Positions 32,008-41,081 are shown, counted from the first letter of the stretch. The stretch: 49,623 nucleotides of DNA from Bacteroidota bacterium (GCA_016193485.1 JACPRZ010000048.1:1-49623), one strand, 5' to 3'. Numbers and translations: made by a program. Notes: generated from the letters alone by a model not told the origin.

Positions 32008-33246
32008 ATGTTTGAGTTAATCTCCGCCAATAAATCCCGCTCCTTCCGGTTAATGCTTTTTTCTCTGCTTTTCCTTCTCGCAGTCGGCTACCTGTGCGGC
32101 TGGATGTTTGGTATTTATTACTTAGGTGAAAACCTCTACTTTTTTCCCAGCCAAAGCGGACTGGCGGGATTGGTACTCGGTGTTATTTTATGGCTTCTTC
32201 TCCGCATTTATGCCTATTGGGGTGCCACATCTTCGTTACTGGGAATGGTCAATGCGCAGGAAATAAAAGAAAAATCGCAAAATCCGCAGTTATTCAATAT
32301 TGTCGATGAGATGTGCATTGCATCCGGAGTTCCTTTGCCGAAAATTTATGTGGTTGATACCGATGCGCCTAATGCTTTTGCAGCAGGACCCCACCCAAAA
32401 AAATCGGTAGTGGCGGTTACTACCGGACTGTTGCGCAAACTAAACCGCAATGAACTGCAAGGTGTTATTGCACATGAACTCGGACATATTAAGAATTATG
32501 ATATTAAATTTATGATAAATGCCTTTGCTATGGTTGCGGCTGTCACGATATTGACTGACATAACATGGAGAATGATCAGAGGTTCAACGGGCAGGTCCCG
32601 AAGCAGAAGCGGAAAAGGCGGTGGCGGAGGATTAGGGTTGATTATTCTCGTTATTGCTCTCGCCCTTGCTATTCTCGCTCCGTTTGCCGCACAACTCTTT
32701 TACTTCGCGCTTTCGCGAAAACGCGAATATCTTGCCGATGCTTCGGCTTGCGTTTTCACACGTTACCCTCCTGGATTGGCAAGTGCCTTGCGTAAAATAT
32801 CGGGCGATACTTCTCCCCTGCCCTCTTCAAAAAATACTTTGATGCCGTTTTTTATTGTAAATCCGCTTGAAGCGCACCGGAAATCATTTTCTCTTTTCAG
32901 CACCCATCCACCGGTTGAAAAACGGATAGCAGTACTGCAATCCATCGGGAACAGTTTTACATCATTAGAGGATTACAATAACGCTTACCGTTCCTGTATG
33001 AATTCATCCGGATCAGTTTTTTCCAAAAAAACGGTAACTGCTGTTAATGAGGCATTGCAAAGCCAACCTGTTATAGGAACAACCTTTCAATCAGAAGAAC
33101 CCGCTTATGCTACCCGTGAAGTAAAGGATATGTTGTTCCGGATGAATAATTACAGCATAGTGAATTGCAGTTGCGGAACGAAGATAAAAGTGCCACCGGG
33201 AAAAGAAAAAACGGCTTGTCCGAGGTGCGGGAAACAGATTGACTAA
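32008..33246 (+). CDS. M48-family metalloprotease (HtpX-like) with C-terminal zinc ribbon
   Basis: This 412-residue protein has two N-terminal membrane segments (about residues 16-38 and 49-72), the zinc site HELGH near residue 156 with a further membrane segment (about 215-240), and EYLADA near 255 (third zinc ligand). It resembles HtpX-type membrane proteases that degrade damaged membrane proteins. The last 35 residues form a C-x-C...C-x-x-C ribbon (VNCSCGTKIKVPPGKEK, then ACPRCGKQ), unusual for HtpX. A glycine-rich stretch (GKGGGGGLG) precedes the third membrane segment. It lies downstream of lemA. Confidence 0.9.
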   Translation: MFELISANKSRSFRLMLFSLLFLLAVGYLCGWMFGIYYLGENLYFFPSQSGLAGLVLGVILWLLLRIYAYWGATSSLLGMVNAQEIKEKSQNPQLFNIVDEMCIASGVPLPKIYVVDTDAPNAFAAGPHPKKSVVAVTTGLLRKLNRNELQGVIAHELGHIKNYDIKFMINAFAMVAAVTILTDITWRMIRGSTGRSRSRSGKGGGGGLGLIILVIALALAILAPFAAQLFYFALSRKREYLADASACVFTRYPPGLASALRKISGDTSPLPSSKNTLMPFFIVNPLEAHRKSFSLFSTHPPVEKRIAVLQSIGNSFTSLEDYNNAYRSCMNSSGSVFSKKTVTAVNEALQSQPVIGTTFQSEEPAYATREVKDMLFRMNNYSIVNCSCGTKIKVPPGKEKTACPRCGKQID

Positions 33247-33260
33247 GTTAAAAAAAATTG

Positions 33261-34691
33261 TTATTCTTTAATGCCACAACTATTTTTGATCATACCCAAA
33301 GTATTCCTGGTCAATTCTGCTGAAAAGGCATGATATTCGGTTTCCGACATGTAATGATTGTAAGTTTTTTGGATGGGATTAGGTGGAACAAAATTACAGT
33401 ATATACGATATTTATACTCCTGAAAATCCACATAAACCGATGTTTGAACATCAAATGTATTGGTTCCGGCTTTTTTAAATCCTCTCCAGTAAAAATCAAT
33501 TCTGATTTGCCGGATATCCGGATATTGCAATGGTTTCTGGGGTATTCCTTGGATGTATATCTCATTTAAGACCTGGCCAAATTTTTGGGGATTATTAAAA
33601 TCAAATAACAGCTGATCTTCTATGAATTTTAAATTCCGTCCGGGTGGTTTTAAAAGAGTAGTTTGTATTGAATGCTCAACCCAATAAGTATGATCAGTTT
33701 CATTAAACAAATCATTAAATTGTTCAAGTTTTTGATGGATTGTAGTAAATAATCCTGAAAGAGAATGTGAATATAACTCCTGTATTACTTTCCTGTTTTT
33801 TTTAACTTTTACTACTTCCCTATCCGCTAAACTTCGCTTAAACAATTCTATTTCTTTATCAGGATCAGTTGGTTCCTCAATACTTTCCCCCCGTGCTGCT
33901 TTAATGCTCATTTCAAGCGAGCGAACCAGATGTTCACCTATGTAAATAACAAATGATTCCATGTCACCGGTATCTGCTTTATTCAGCGCCAGCAGGTAGT
34001 TTTTCTTATCGGATGAAGGGATGATTACAGGCGCATAATCCTTCCTCATCAGAATATAATTCATAATAAGCCGTGCTATTCTGCCGTTGCCATCATCAAA
34101 TGGATGTACGCGCACAAATTGATAATGAAACATTGCAGCCAGCCATAGCGGATGCGATACAGTGCTAATGCTGTGTTTTTTGTAAAACACCATTAATTCC
34201 TGCATCATGGGGCGGACTTCATCGGGCGAGGAATAATGAAAAATCTCTCCGTTTTGCAAGCGCACTGAATTGGGAGTGTCTTTGTAATCACCCACTTTAA
34301 TGAGTTTTCGAGTCGGTTGACCGTCAGGGGTAATTGCTTCCTTCCAGAAGGGCTTTACAAGTATTACGCGGTTCAATTCCTTAATAAAACTCTCTGTCAG
34401 CGGATGTTCCTGGTCAGATGCTATATTCCTGACAAGATGTAATGCCACATCATGCGCCTTCATCTCTTCATACTCACGCATTTCATGTTCACCTGTGGCT
34501 TTATCAAAAATCAGAAGTAGTTCGGTTTGACTATAAGTAAGTGTATTCCCCTCTAAGTGATTTGAATTATAATTCCAATTTAACCGGATTTTTGTCCATA
34601 AGCGGTCCTCATCCGCTTTTTTCATCGGTTTCATGCCATCTAATTCCTTTTTGAGCCCGTCAACTTTTTTATAAATTTCTTTGATGGTCAT
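33261..34691 (-). CDS. Fic-family protein (class II, N-terminal inhibitory motif)
   Basis: This 476-residue Fic enzyme probably transfers AMP from ATP to a target protein. The catalytic motif is HPFDDGNGRIAR with His196. The inhibitory helix motif S-x-x-x-E-G reads SNHLEGN at residues 43-49, placing it in class II, in which the inhibitor helix precedes the Fic core. The N-terminus is a helical, charged region and the C-terminal 190 residues are probably a separate domain. No antitoxin gene is needed for class II. It is convergent with the M48 gene (14 bases apart). Confidence 0.9.
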   Translation of the reverse strand: MTIKEIYKKVDGLKKELDGMKPMKKADEDRLWTKIRLNWNYNSNHLEGNTLTYSQTELLLIFDKATGEHEMREYEEMKAHDVALHLVRNIASDQEHPLTESFIKELNRVILVKPFWKEAITPDGQPTRKLIKVGDYKDTPNSVRLQNGEIFHYSSPDEVRPMMQELMVFYKKHSISTVSHPLWLAAMFHYQFVRVHPFDDGNGRIARLIMNYILMRKDYAPVIIPSSDKKNYLLALNKADTGDMESFVIYIGEHLVRSLEMSIKAARGESIEEPTDPDKEIELFKRSLADREVVKVKKNRKVIQELYSHSLSGLFTTIHQKLEQFNDLFNETDHTYWVEHSIQTTLLKPPGRNLKFIEDQLLFDFNNPQKFGQVLNEIYIQGIPQKPLQYPDIRQIRIDFYWRGFKKAGTNTFDVQTSVYVDFQEYKYRIYCNFVPPNPIQKTYNHYMSETEYHAFSAELTRNTLGMIKNSCGIKE

Positions 34692-34747
34692 TTGTTGCTT
34701 TCATGGTTACAGTTCAACTGTGAAATTAATAAATAAAGGTAACGATT

Positions 34748-35257
34748 TTAATACTGAAACTTGAATTTCTTCTCTTTTACCTCATCATTTGTTTTAATAA
34801 CCTTATTTTTAAGTGCTTCTTTATATTTAACTAACCGTTTTTGCAGTTTTTCATCACCTGTTGCAATCATCTGAGCGGCAAGTATCCCGGCATTTCTTGC
34901 ACCATTTACCGCAACTGTCGCCACAGGCACTCCGGCAGGCATCTGGACAATGGACAAGAGCGAGTCAATGCCTTCAATGGAGTTTGATGATTTGATGGGA
35001 ACTCCTATTACGGGTAATGGAAAATATGCCGCAATTATTCCAGGAAGATGTGCCGCCCCCCCTGCACCGGCAATAATTACCTTTATACCTTTTTGATGTG
35101 CGCTTTTAGCGAAATCAGCAACCAAATCCGGAGTGCGGTGAGCGGAAAGTGCATTGATTTCAAACGGCACCTGCAACTCGTCCAGAACCTGCGCGGCTTC
35201 CTGCATGACAGGCATATCGGAAGAACTGCCCATTATAATGCTGATGAAAGGTGACAT
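34748..35257 (-). CDS. purE: N5-carboxyaminoimidazole ribonucleotide mutase
   Basis: PurE (class I) converts N5-CAIR to CAIR in purine synthesis. The 169-residue protein has ISIIMGSSSDMPVMQEA near the start, LSAHRTPDLV near residue 38, and IIAGAGGAAHLPGIIAA near 61, followed by PVIGVPIKSS, all family hallmarks. The C-terminal tail is lysine-rich. The partner purK is not next to it. The upstream 188-bp gap is AT-rich and shared with hpt on the other strand. Confidence 0.96.
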   Translation of the reverse strand: MSPFISIIMGSSSDMPVMQEAAQVLDELQVPFEINALSAHRTPDLVADFAKSAHQKGIKVIIAGAGGAAHLPGIIAAYFPLPVIGVPIKSSNSIEGIDSLLSIVQMPAGVPVATVAVNGARNAGILAAQMIATGDEKLQKRLVKYKEALKNKVIKTNDEVKEKKFKFQY

Positions 35258-35398
35258 ATATTGAAAATTGTGGATTAAAAATTCTTGCTTAAAAATATTG
35301 AAAATTGATATTAAATCGATTTAATTTGAAAAACATTTGGTTGACATGCAATTGCATATATAGTCATTTATAGGCATAGATTGGTATTATTCGTATTT

Positions 35399-35445
35399 CG
35401 TACATTCGTACTCCCGATAGTTATCGGGATCGTTTTTCGTAGATT
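35399..35445. repeat. 47-nt direct repeat, copy 2 (next to hpt)
   Basis: This is identical to 30780-30826, including the CCCGATAGTTATCGGG hairpin (35413-35428). The hpt ATG begins at the next base. Preceding TTCGTATTTCG and GGCATAGATTGG words tie it to the 31922-32003 region. Confidence 0.9.
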
Positions 35446-35979
35446 ATGCAAATTACCCTCAAAGATAAGACATTCCGCAAACTCATAAGTTACCGGCAGA
35501 TAGAGGCAGCGGTTTTGAAAATGTCGGTCCGGCTGAACAGGGAATACAAAGGGAAGTACCCGGTATTTATCTGCGTTCTGAATGGGGCATTCCTTTTCGC
35601 TTCTGACCTGGTAAGGTGCCTGACCTTCAACTGCGATATTACCTTCGTAAAATTATCTTCCTATGAAGGCACAAAATCCACAGGTAAAGTAAAAGCCCTC
35701 ATAGGCCTCGATGAAATCATCAAAAACCGTGAGGTGATAATCCTTGAAGATATTGTTGACACAGGAATAACCGTTGAAAGTTTATATAAACAACTGCGGA
35801 TTTTCGAACCATCCAAAATCAAAATCGCCACCCTCCTTTTCAAACCAGCCGCATATTCAAAAAAAATAAAAATTGACTATTTTGCTTTTAAAGTCCCTGA
35901 TAAATTCCTTGTGGGTTACGGACTTGATTATGACGGAATGGGACGTAATTTTAAAGATATTTATATTTTGAAAGATTAA
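35446..35979 (+). CDS. hpt: Hypoxanthine phosphoribosyltransferase
   Basis: Hpt salvages hypoxanthine and guanine by joining them to PRPP. The 177-residue protein has FICVLNGAFLFASDL, the flexible-loop segment KLSSYEGTKSTGKV, the PRPP signature VIILEDIVDTGITVES near residue 100, and YFAFKVPDKFLVGYGLDYD near the end. Length is normal. It is followed by adk and, further on, obgE, an order common in Bacteroidota. The ATG is directly after the 47-nt repeat. Confidence 0.95.
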   Translation: MQITLKDKTFRKLISYRQIEAAVLKMSVRLNREYKGKYPVFICVLNGAFLFASDLVRCLTFNCDITFVKLSSYEGTKSTGKVKALIGLDEIIKNREVIILEDIVDTGITVESLYKQLRIFEPSKIKIATLLFKPAAYSKKIKIDYFAFKVPDKFLVGYGLDYDGMGRNFKDIYILKD

Positions 35980-36066
35980 CTGTAATCTAATGATTGAATA
36001 ATATCCATTTAAATTCGTATCATTGGTCCCACCCAGATGGGATTCGTATATTAGTATTGTACCAAT

Positions 36067-37614
36067 ATGCTTAACATAATTATTTTCGGTCCGCCCGGTT
36101 CCGGCAAGGGAACACAGGCATTAAAACTGGCTGAAAAATTCAACCTCGTTCATTTATCTACGGGTGATATTTTCCGCGCCAATATCAAAGATGGCACAGA
36201 ACTTGGCAAGATCGCAAAATCCTATATGGACAAAGGCGATCTGGTTCCCGATGAGATAACGATAAAAATGCTTGAAGCGGAAGTGAACACCCATCCTGCG
36301 GCATCAGGTTTCATTTATGACGGATTTCCGCGAACGATCGCTCAAACGACAGCGCTTGATAAACTGATGGCTGCGAAAAATACCTCAATTGCTCTTACCC
36401 TTGCTCTTGAAGTGGATGAGGAAGAACTCACCCGCAGGATTCTTCTCCGCGGAAAAGAATCGGGCAGAAGCGATGACAAGAATGAAAATATAATCCGCAA
36501 CCGTATTAAAGAATATACCGTTAAAACCGCTCCCCTGAAGAATTTTTATCTGAAACAGAGAAAATTAAGAGCAGTTAACGGAATCGGAAGCGTTGAAGAA
36601 ATATATAAAATACTTTGTGATGAAATGGCGCAACCAGATTTAGTTGTATTTAACGACAGATTAAATTATTCTGCATTGATAAATAAATTTCCTTGGATTG
36701 TTACAGAAAATCAATCCGCCATTATTAGTCCGGATGTAGACGGAATTTTATGTGGTTTGCTCATGTCGCATTATCTTAATTGGAAAATAGTGGGATTTTA
36801 CGATGGAAAAAGAATGACGATTAAAAGCGGTGTCGATTACAAGAAATGTGTTTTCCTAGACATGGAAATCTATAGACAAGGAATTAAAAGCTGTGGTCAG
36901 CATTTGGTATTATATAATTCAAATCATCTTCCGGCTAATTGGAATAACTATTCGCTTGCTTTAAATCCGAATATTTTAAGAGGACATGATGCAAGTAAGT
37001 TTTGGAGCAGAAAATATCCTTTAGGTACAATACATTTCTTGTTGTGCGCTTTAAGCACATACAAAACGATTCCTATTCAGAAATCCGCTATTGCACCTTT
37101 ATTGTACGTTGATGGCACTTTCAAATGTTTACTTAATTATCCGGATAATTGTATCAGTTGGCTCCATTTTTTAAATGCAAAAGAACCACAAAGTCCACTC
37201 TTCCCTTTATATATTTCTTTTGCCAATCAAAAACTTTCACATACTATGCATGAAATGGAAGCAATTTTTGTAAAATTTCAGGAAATAAACAACGGCAAGA
37301 AAAGGGGAGGCGATAAAATAAAATTAGGTGAGATAAAAGATGGGGAATTTCCAGAAAAAGTTCAATTTAAAGCGGAAAATTTAGTTTCATTTTTAGCAGA
37401 AAGTACAGGGTGGCAATTTAATAGGGACAAGTGGACAATGAATAATTTTATTGTAACTGATTTCACAAAGAAGATTGAAAAAATCACCATTAAAAAATAT
37501 GATACTATTATGAAGAAAAGTCCTTTTTCTCTGGCAATAACCGGTGAGGGGGGCAAAAGGATGGAATATGCCCTGGAAAAATTCTCACGAAAGCGTAAGA
37601 GAAAGTTGAGGTGA
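36067..37614 (+). CDS. adk: Adenylate kinase fused to a C-terminal domain of unknown function
   Basis: Residues 1 to about 185 are a complete short-LID adenylate kinase: FGPPGSGKGT (7-16), STGDIFRANI (31-40), IYDGFPRT (83-90), LRGKESGRSDD (LID) and RIKEYTVKT. The usual enzyme ends about here. The frame continues for another 330 residues from Met187 (ATG at 36625): SPDVDGILCGLLMSHYLNW, then KCVFLDMEIYRQGIKS and GQHLVLYN, ending in a basic tail KRKRKLR. The extra part is more AT-rich than the kinase part. I do not recognise it; the DxDG followed by a later D and H faintly recalls DHH phosphoesterases. It could be translated separately from ATG 36625. It converges on the methyltransferase. Confidence 0.85.
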   Translation: MLNIIIFGPPGSGKGTQALKLAEKFNLVHLSTGDIFRANIKDGTELGKIAKSYMDKGDLVPDEITIKMLEAEVNTHPAASGFIYDGFPRTIAQTTALDKLMAAKNTSIALTLALEVDEEELTRRILLRGKESGRSDDKNENIIRNRIKEYTVKTAPLKNFYLKQRKLRAVNGIGSVEEIYKILCDEMAQPDLVVFNDRLNYSALINKFPWIVTENQSAIISPDVDGILCGLLMSHYLNWKIVGFYDGKRMTIKSGVDYKKCVFLDMEIYRQGIKSCGQHLVLYNSNHLPANWNNYSLALNPNILRGHDASKFWSRKYPLGTIHFLLCALSTYKTIPIQKSAIAPLLYVDGTFKCLLNYPDNCISWLHFLNAKEPQSPLFPLYISFANQKLSHTMHEMEAIFVKFQEINNGKKRGGDKIKLGEIKDGEFPEKVQFKAENLVSFLAESTGWQFNRDKWTMNNFIVTDFTKKIEKITIKKYDTIMKKSPFSLAITGEGGKRMEYALEKFSRKRKRKLR

Positions 37615-38421
37615 ATTTCTTTTTATGCGTTTTCCGGCAAGTTGGCAATAATCCTCCGAAATATCAAATCCAATATAATTTCTTTTATGTTTAAACGCTG
37701 CAATGGCTGTTGTGCCGCTTCCCATAAACGGATCCAACACTACACCACCTTCAGGACAAAAACATTTTATTAAGTCCTCCGGTAGTTTATTCGGAAAAGT
37801 TGCAGGATGTTCGTGCTTCAGTTTTTCGCCATCGCCACATGTCTCGTAAACCCAAACAGTGCCCGGACATTTAGTTGGATTGATAGTTACTTTTCTTGAG
37901 TTTAAGGTTTTTCCATTGGTCAGTCGTGTTGCAGCTCCAGTCATAGTTACGCCAGCCCATTTAGATGGAATTTTTATCGGTTCTTTGTCAAAGTATTGAG
38001 GTCTTTCACCTTTCAGAAAAAGCGGGAGGTACTCATGGTCAACTCTGAAACGTTTATTCCACCATGCCCCCTCTGCACCATATTTTTTATATATCAAACA
38101 TTCAAATAGTTTAAAGCCGGTATTATCACACCAGTCAAGAATTGTTCTGAAAGAGGTCAATGATTTGCCGAAATTTCTGGTTTGGTCCTGAATCACCATA
38201 GCGGCAATGCCTCCATCTTTTAAAACTCTGAAGACCTCTTTTCCAACCATTGATAAGTCCAAGTTGAATCCATTATAATCCCTTATACTATCATAGGGAG
38301 GAGAGGTAACAACAAGGTCAATGGATTTTTCGGGAAGTAATTTCATCCCCTCAATGCAATCCATACAATAAACATTATTCAACTCTAAAGAAGAAGTATC
38401 TTTGTTTCTGCTTTGCTGCAT
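37585..38421 (-). CDS. Site-specific DNA methyltransferase (class beta, N4-C/N6-A)
   Basis: This 278-residue SAM-dependent DNA methyltransferase has catalytic motif IV TSPPYDS (39-45) before the SAM motif I LDPFMGSGTT (229-238), the class beta order. NYIGFDISEDY follows motif I. SPPY is usual for N4-cytosine but also seen in N6-adenine enzymes. Its last 30 bases overlap the 3' end of the adk fusion gene on the opposite strand. It sits between adk and obgE, normally neighbours. A TACATTTG box lies at 38452-38445. It is probably part of a restriction-modification system or an orphan. Confidence 0.9.
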   Translation of the reverse strand: MQQSRNKDTSSLELNNVYCMDCIEGMKLLPEKSIDLVVTSPPYDSIRDYNGFNLDLSMVGKEVFRVLKDGGIAAMVIQDQTRNFGKSLTSFRTILDWCDNTGFKLFECLIYKKYGAEGAWWNKRFRVDHEYLPLFLKGERPQYFDKEPIKIPSKWAGVTMTGAATRLTNGKTLNSRKVTINPTKCPGTVWVYETCGDGEKLKHEHPATFPNKLPEDLIKCFCPEGGVVLDPFMGSGTTAIAAFKHKRNYIGFDISEDYCQLAGKRIKRNSPQLSLTLS

Positions 38422-38444
38422 ATATTTTATCAGAAATTGTGATA

Positions 38445-38452
38445 CAAATGTA
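38445..38452 (-). promoter_or_regulatory. Candidate -7 box (TACATTTG) of the methyltransferase gene
   Basis: TACATTTG on the minus strand, 24 bases upstream of the methyltransferase ATG at 38421. It lies in the 44-bp gap shared with obgE. Confidence 0.45.
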
Positions 38453-38465
38453 GGTAAAAAGTAAT

Positions 38466-39479
38466 ATGGCTGATTCCAACTTCATTGACCACGTAAAAAT
38501 CCTTTTCCGCTCCGGCAAAGGAGGAGCGGGTTCTGTACATTTCAGACATGAAAAATTTGTCCCCAGAGGCGGACCTGATGGCGGTGACGGAGGCAGAGGC
38601 GGTGATATCATCCTGCGAGGTAACAACCAACTGTGGACACTGCTCCATCTGAAATATAAAAAGCACATTTTTGCCGATGACGGTGAAAACGGTGGCGGGA
38701 ACCAGCGAAGCGGTGCAAGCGCAGAGGATATCATTGTTGAAGTGCCGCCTGGAACGATAGTAAAAAATAGCGATACCGGGGAAACTGAAATGGAGATTAC
38801 CGGGAATACAGAAGAAAAAATTATTTTACATGGAGGCAGGGGGGGATTGGGTAATGTCAATTTTAAATCATCAACCAACCAGGCGCCCCGCTATGCCCAG
38901 CCGGGTGAACCGGGTAAAGAAGAATGGAAAATCCTTGAATTGAAACTGCTTGCCGATGTAGGGCTGGTGGGATTTCCCAACGCGGGTAAATCAACGCTTC
39001 TATCAGTGCTCTCATCGGCAAAACCGGCTGTAGCGGATTATCCTTTTACAACACTGACTCCAACGGTTGGTATTGTAAAATATCATGGGAGACAATCATT
39101 TGTAATGGCCGATATTCCCGGAATTATTGAAGGAGCGCATGCAGGGAAAGGTCTTGGTTTACGCTTTTTGCGTCATATTGAGAGAAACTCAATACTTCTC
39201 TTTCTTATTCCGTGCGACTCAAAAGATATTTTCAAAGAATATAAAATACTCCTCAGCGAACTGAAACATTACAGCGATGAACTGGCTTTAAAAAAAAGAG
39301 TTGTTGGAATTTCAAAATGCGATCTGCTTGACGATGAATTGCTTTTGGAAATAAAAAACGAGGTTAACAGGCAATTCGCAAAATCAGAAGAAATTCCTTT
39401 AATTTTTTTCTCATCCTTTAAAAAAACCGGATTGAATCATCTTAAAGAAAAATTATGGGACCTTTTGAATTTGGCATAG
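38466..39479 (+). CDS. obgE: GTPase Obg
   Basis: ObgE/CgtA is a ribosome-associated GTPase. The 337-residue protein has the glycine-rich Obg domain (RSGKGGAGSVHFRHEKF, GGDGGRGGDIILRG) and the G domain with GFPNAGKSTLL (P-loop), ADYPFTTLTP (switch I), and DIPGIIEGAHAGKGLG (G3). G4 is divergent: SKCDLL replaces NKxD. The Obg C-terminal extension is absent, as in many Bacteroidota. It is preceded by the methyltransferase gene rather than by adk. Confidence 0.95.
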   Translation: MADSNFIDHVKILFRSGKGGAGSVHFRHEKFVPRGGPDGGDGGRGGDIILRGNNQLWTLLHLKYKKHIFADDGENGGGNQRSGASAEDIIVEVPPGTIVKNSDTGETEMEITGNTEEKIILHGGRGGLGNVNFKSSTNQAPRYAQPGEPGKEEWKILELKLLADVGLVGFPNAGKSTLLSVLSSAKPAVADYPFTTLTPTVGIVKYHGRQSFVMADIPGIIEGAHAGKGLGLRFLRHIERNSILLFLIPCDSKDIFKEYKILLSELKHYSDELALKKRVVGISKCDLLDDELLLEIKNEVNRQFAKSEEIPLIFFSSFKKTGLNHLKEKLWDLLNLA

Positions 39480-39511
39480 ATTGCTAAAATCGTATTTATT
39501 TTTTACAAAAT

Positions 39512-40075
39512 ATGCTTGAATCAATAAAAAATATTGACGAGAAACTCTTTCTGATTCTCAACGGCACTCACAATGCCTTTTTTGATGCTGTTATGTACTG
39601 GTCATCTGAAAAATTTTTCTGGATACCGTTTTATGCACTCCTTCTTTGGCTTATGTACCGCAAACTCAAGGGAAAGACATTCCTTCTTCTTTTTTTTATC
39701 ATCCTTTTAATTGCCGTAACAGACCAGACCAGTGTACGTTTTTTTAAAAATGTTTTTCTGCGCTTGCGTCCATGCCATGAACCGCACCTTGAAGGATTGG
39801 TCCGCCTGGTTGCTGATTCGTGCGGGGGCATGTACGGTTTCATATCAAATCATGCCGCAAATACTTTCGCCCTTGCATGGTTCCTCTCAGGTGCTCTGCG
39901 GAAAAAAATGCGTTTTATCGCACCCGCGCTCTTGTTATGGGCATCTCTTGTTTCCTACAGCCGCATTTATGTTGGTGTTCACTACCCGGGTGATGTTTTA
40001 GCCGGTGCACTATGGGGTGTCATCGTTTCAATAGTTATACTGTTCTTCTACCGGTTCATTGAGAAAAAAATATGA
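39512..40075 (+). CDS. PAP2-family phosphatase
   Basis: This 187-residue membrane phosphatase has the three PAP2 motifs: KNVFLRLRP (K-x6-RP), SNHAANT (motif 2, with Asn in place of the usual Gly), and SRIYVGVHYPGDVL (motif 3 with catalytic His and Asp). About five hydrophobic segments surround them. Such enzymes dephosphorylate lipid phosphates or undecaprenyl diphosphate. Its stop overlaps the next gene by 4 bases. Confidence 0.92.
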   Translation: MLESIKNIDEKLFLILNGTHNAFFDAVMYWSSEKFFWIPFYALLLWLMYRKLKGKTFLLLFFIILLIAVTDQTSVRFFKNVFLRLRPCHEPHLEGLVRLVADSCGGMYGFISNHAANTFALAWFLSGALRKKMRFIAPALLLWASLVSYSRIYVGVHYPGDVLAGALWGVIVSIVILFFYRFIEKKI

Positions 40076-40428
40076 TCCCTTTAGATTCCATCAGGGAGTT
40101 CTGCCTCTCTTTTCCAATGACAAAGGAGGATATTCCATGGGAAGATGTTTTGACCTTCAAGGTTGCCGGAAAAATTTTTGCGGTAGTGAACCTTGATTAT
40201 CCCCACTTCCTGTCCATTAAATGCACTACTGAAAATTTTGATTCTTTTCTTGAGTATGAACATATTAAACAGGCGCCCTATTTCGCAAGGAGGCATTGGA
40301 TATTCATTGATTTGCAACAGCATAATGATCTTACCGCGCTGAAAGATTGGATAACTGAGAGTTTTAATCTCGTCATCATAAAAACACCTGCAAAAACGAG
40401 GATAAAAATTGAAAAAATGCTGAAATGA
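40072..40428 (+). CDS. MmcQ/YjbR-family protein
   Basis: This 118-residue protein of the MmcQ/YjbR DNA-binding-like fold has FPMTKEDIPWEDVLTFKVAGKIFAVV, HFLSIKC and the closing segment LIIKTPAKTR. Its molecular role is not established. It overlaps PAP2 by 4 bases and the M23 gene by 4 bases, so the three are translationally coupled. Confidence 0.9.
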   Translation: MIPLDSIREFCLSFPMTKEDIPWEDVLTFKVAGKIFAVVNLDYPHFLSIKCTTENFDSFLEYEHIKQAPYFARRHWIFIDLQQHNDLTALKDWITESFNLVIIKTPAKTRIKIEKMLK

Positions 40429-41081
40429 AATCATTTATTTACCTGCTGGTTATATCACTTGTCCTTTCCGGTAATAAATTTCCCGGTATAACCGAATGGC
40501 TCCTTCCGGTGAATCTTATCAACCGCCAATCGCTCATTGAAATCCGCCTTACGGAAATCGGAACTTTCGGAATAAAGCGCAAGGCAAGACCAACCGTTCC
40601 ATCCCATCTGCATACAGGAATTGATATCCGGAGGCCCAATGATCGTTATGATGACGAACCGGTATTTGCCGCATCCGGAGGCACCGTTATCAGTGTGCGT
40701 ACGGATGGTCCTTTCGCCCAGGTTATCATTGAACATGCGGGAGAAAGGGGAAATAAAATCTGGACTGTCTACGAACATCTTGCGGGAATTTCCTGCTTTC
40801 CGGGTGACTGGGTGACTTCAAATTCAAAAATCGGCAGGTTTATGAATAAAGAAGAACTCGACAGATATGGATGGAAGTTCAACCACCTGCATTTTGAAAT
40901 TCTGAAACAGGAACCACGTCAACTTAAAAATGATTTTAAAAATCCGCATCGAAAATTCGGAGTGTATAACCTTGAATGTTATACCTATGAAAATCTGGAT
41001 AAATATTATTTCGACCCGTTTGAGTTTTATTCTGTAGTATGGAAAAATCAGGAAGTCAAAGCATTATCAAAACAACCTTAA
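40425..41081 (+). CDS. M23-family (LytM-like) peptidoglycan endopeptidase
   Basis: This 218-residue secreted protein has an N-terminal signal sequence (FIYLLVISLVLSG) and an M23 zinc-peptidase fold: HTGIDI with His63 and Asp67 (the H-x3-D site), TVYEHLAG, and HLHFE with the final zinc His. It probably cuts peptide crosslinks in the cell wall. It is the third gene of a coupled trio after PAP2 and MmcQ/YjbR. The 3' end overlaps the helicase gene by 15 bases. Confidence 0.87.
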   Translation: MKSFIYLLVISLVLSGNKFPGITEWLLPVNLINRQSLIEIRLTEIGTFGIKRKARPTVPSHLHTGIDIRRPNDRYDDEPVFAASGGTVISVRTDGPFAQVIIEHAGERGNKIWTVYEHLAGISCFPGDWVTSNSKIGRFMNKEELDRYGWKFNHLHFEILKQEPRQLKNDFKNPHRKFGVYNLECYTYENLDKYYFDPFEFYSVVWKNQEVKALSKQP

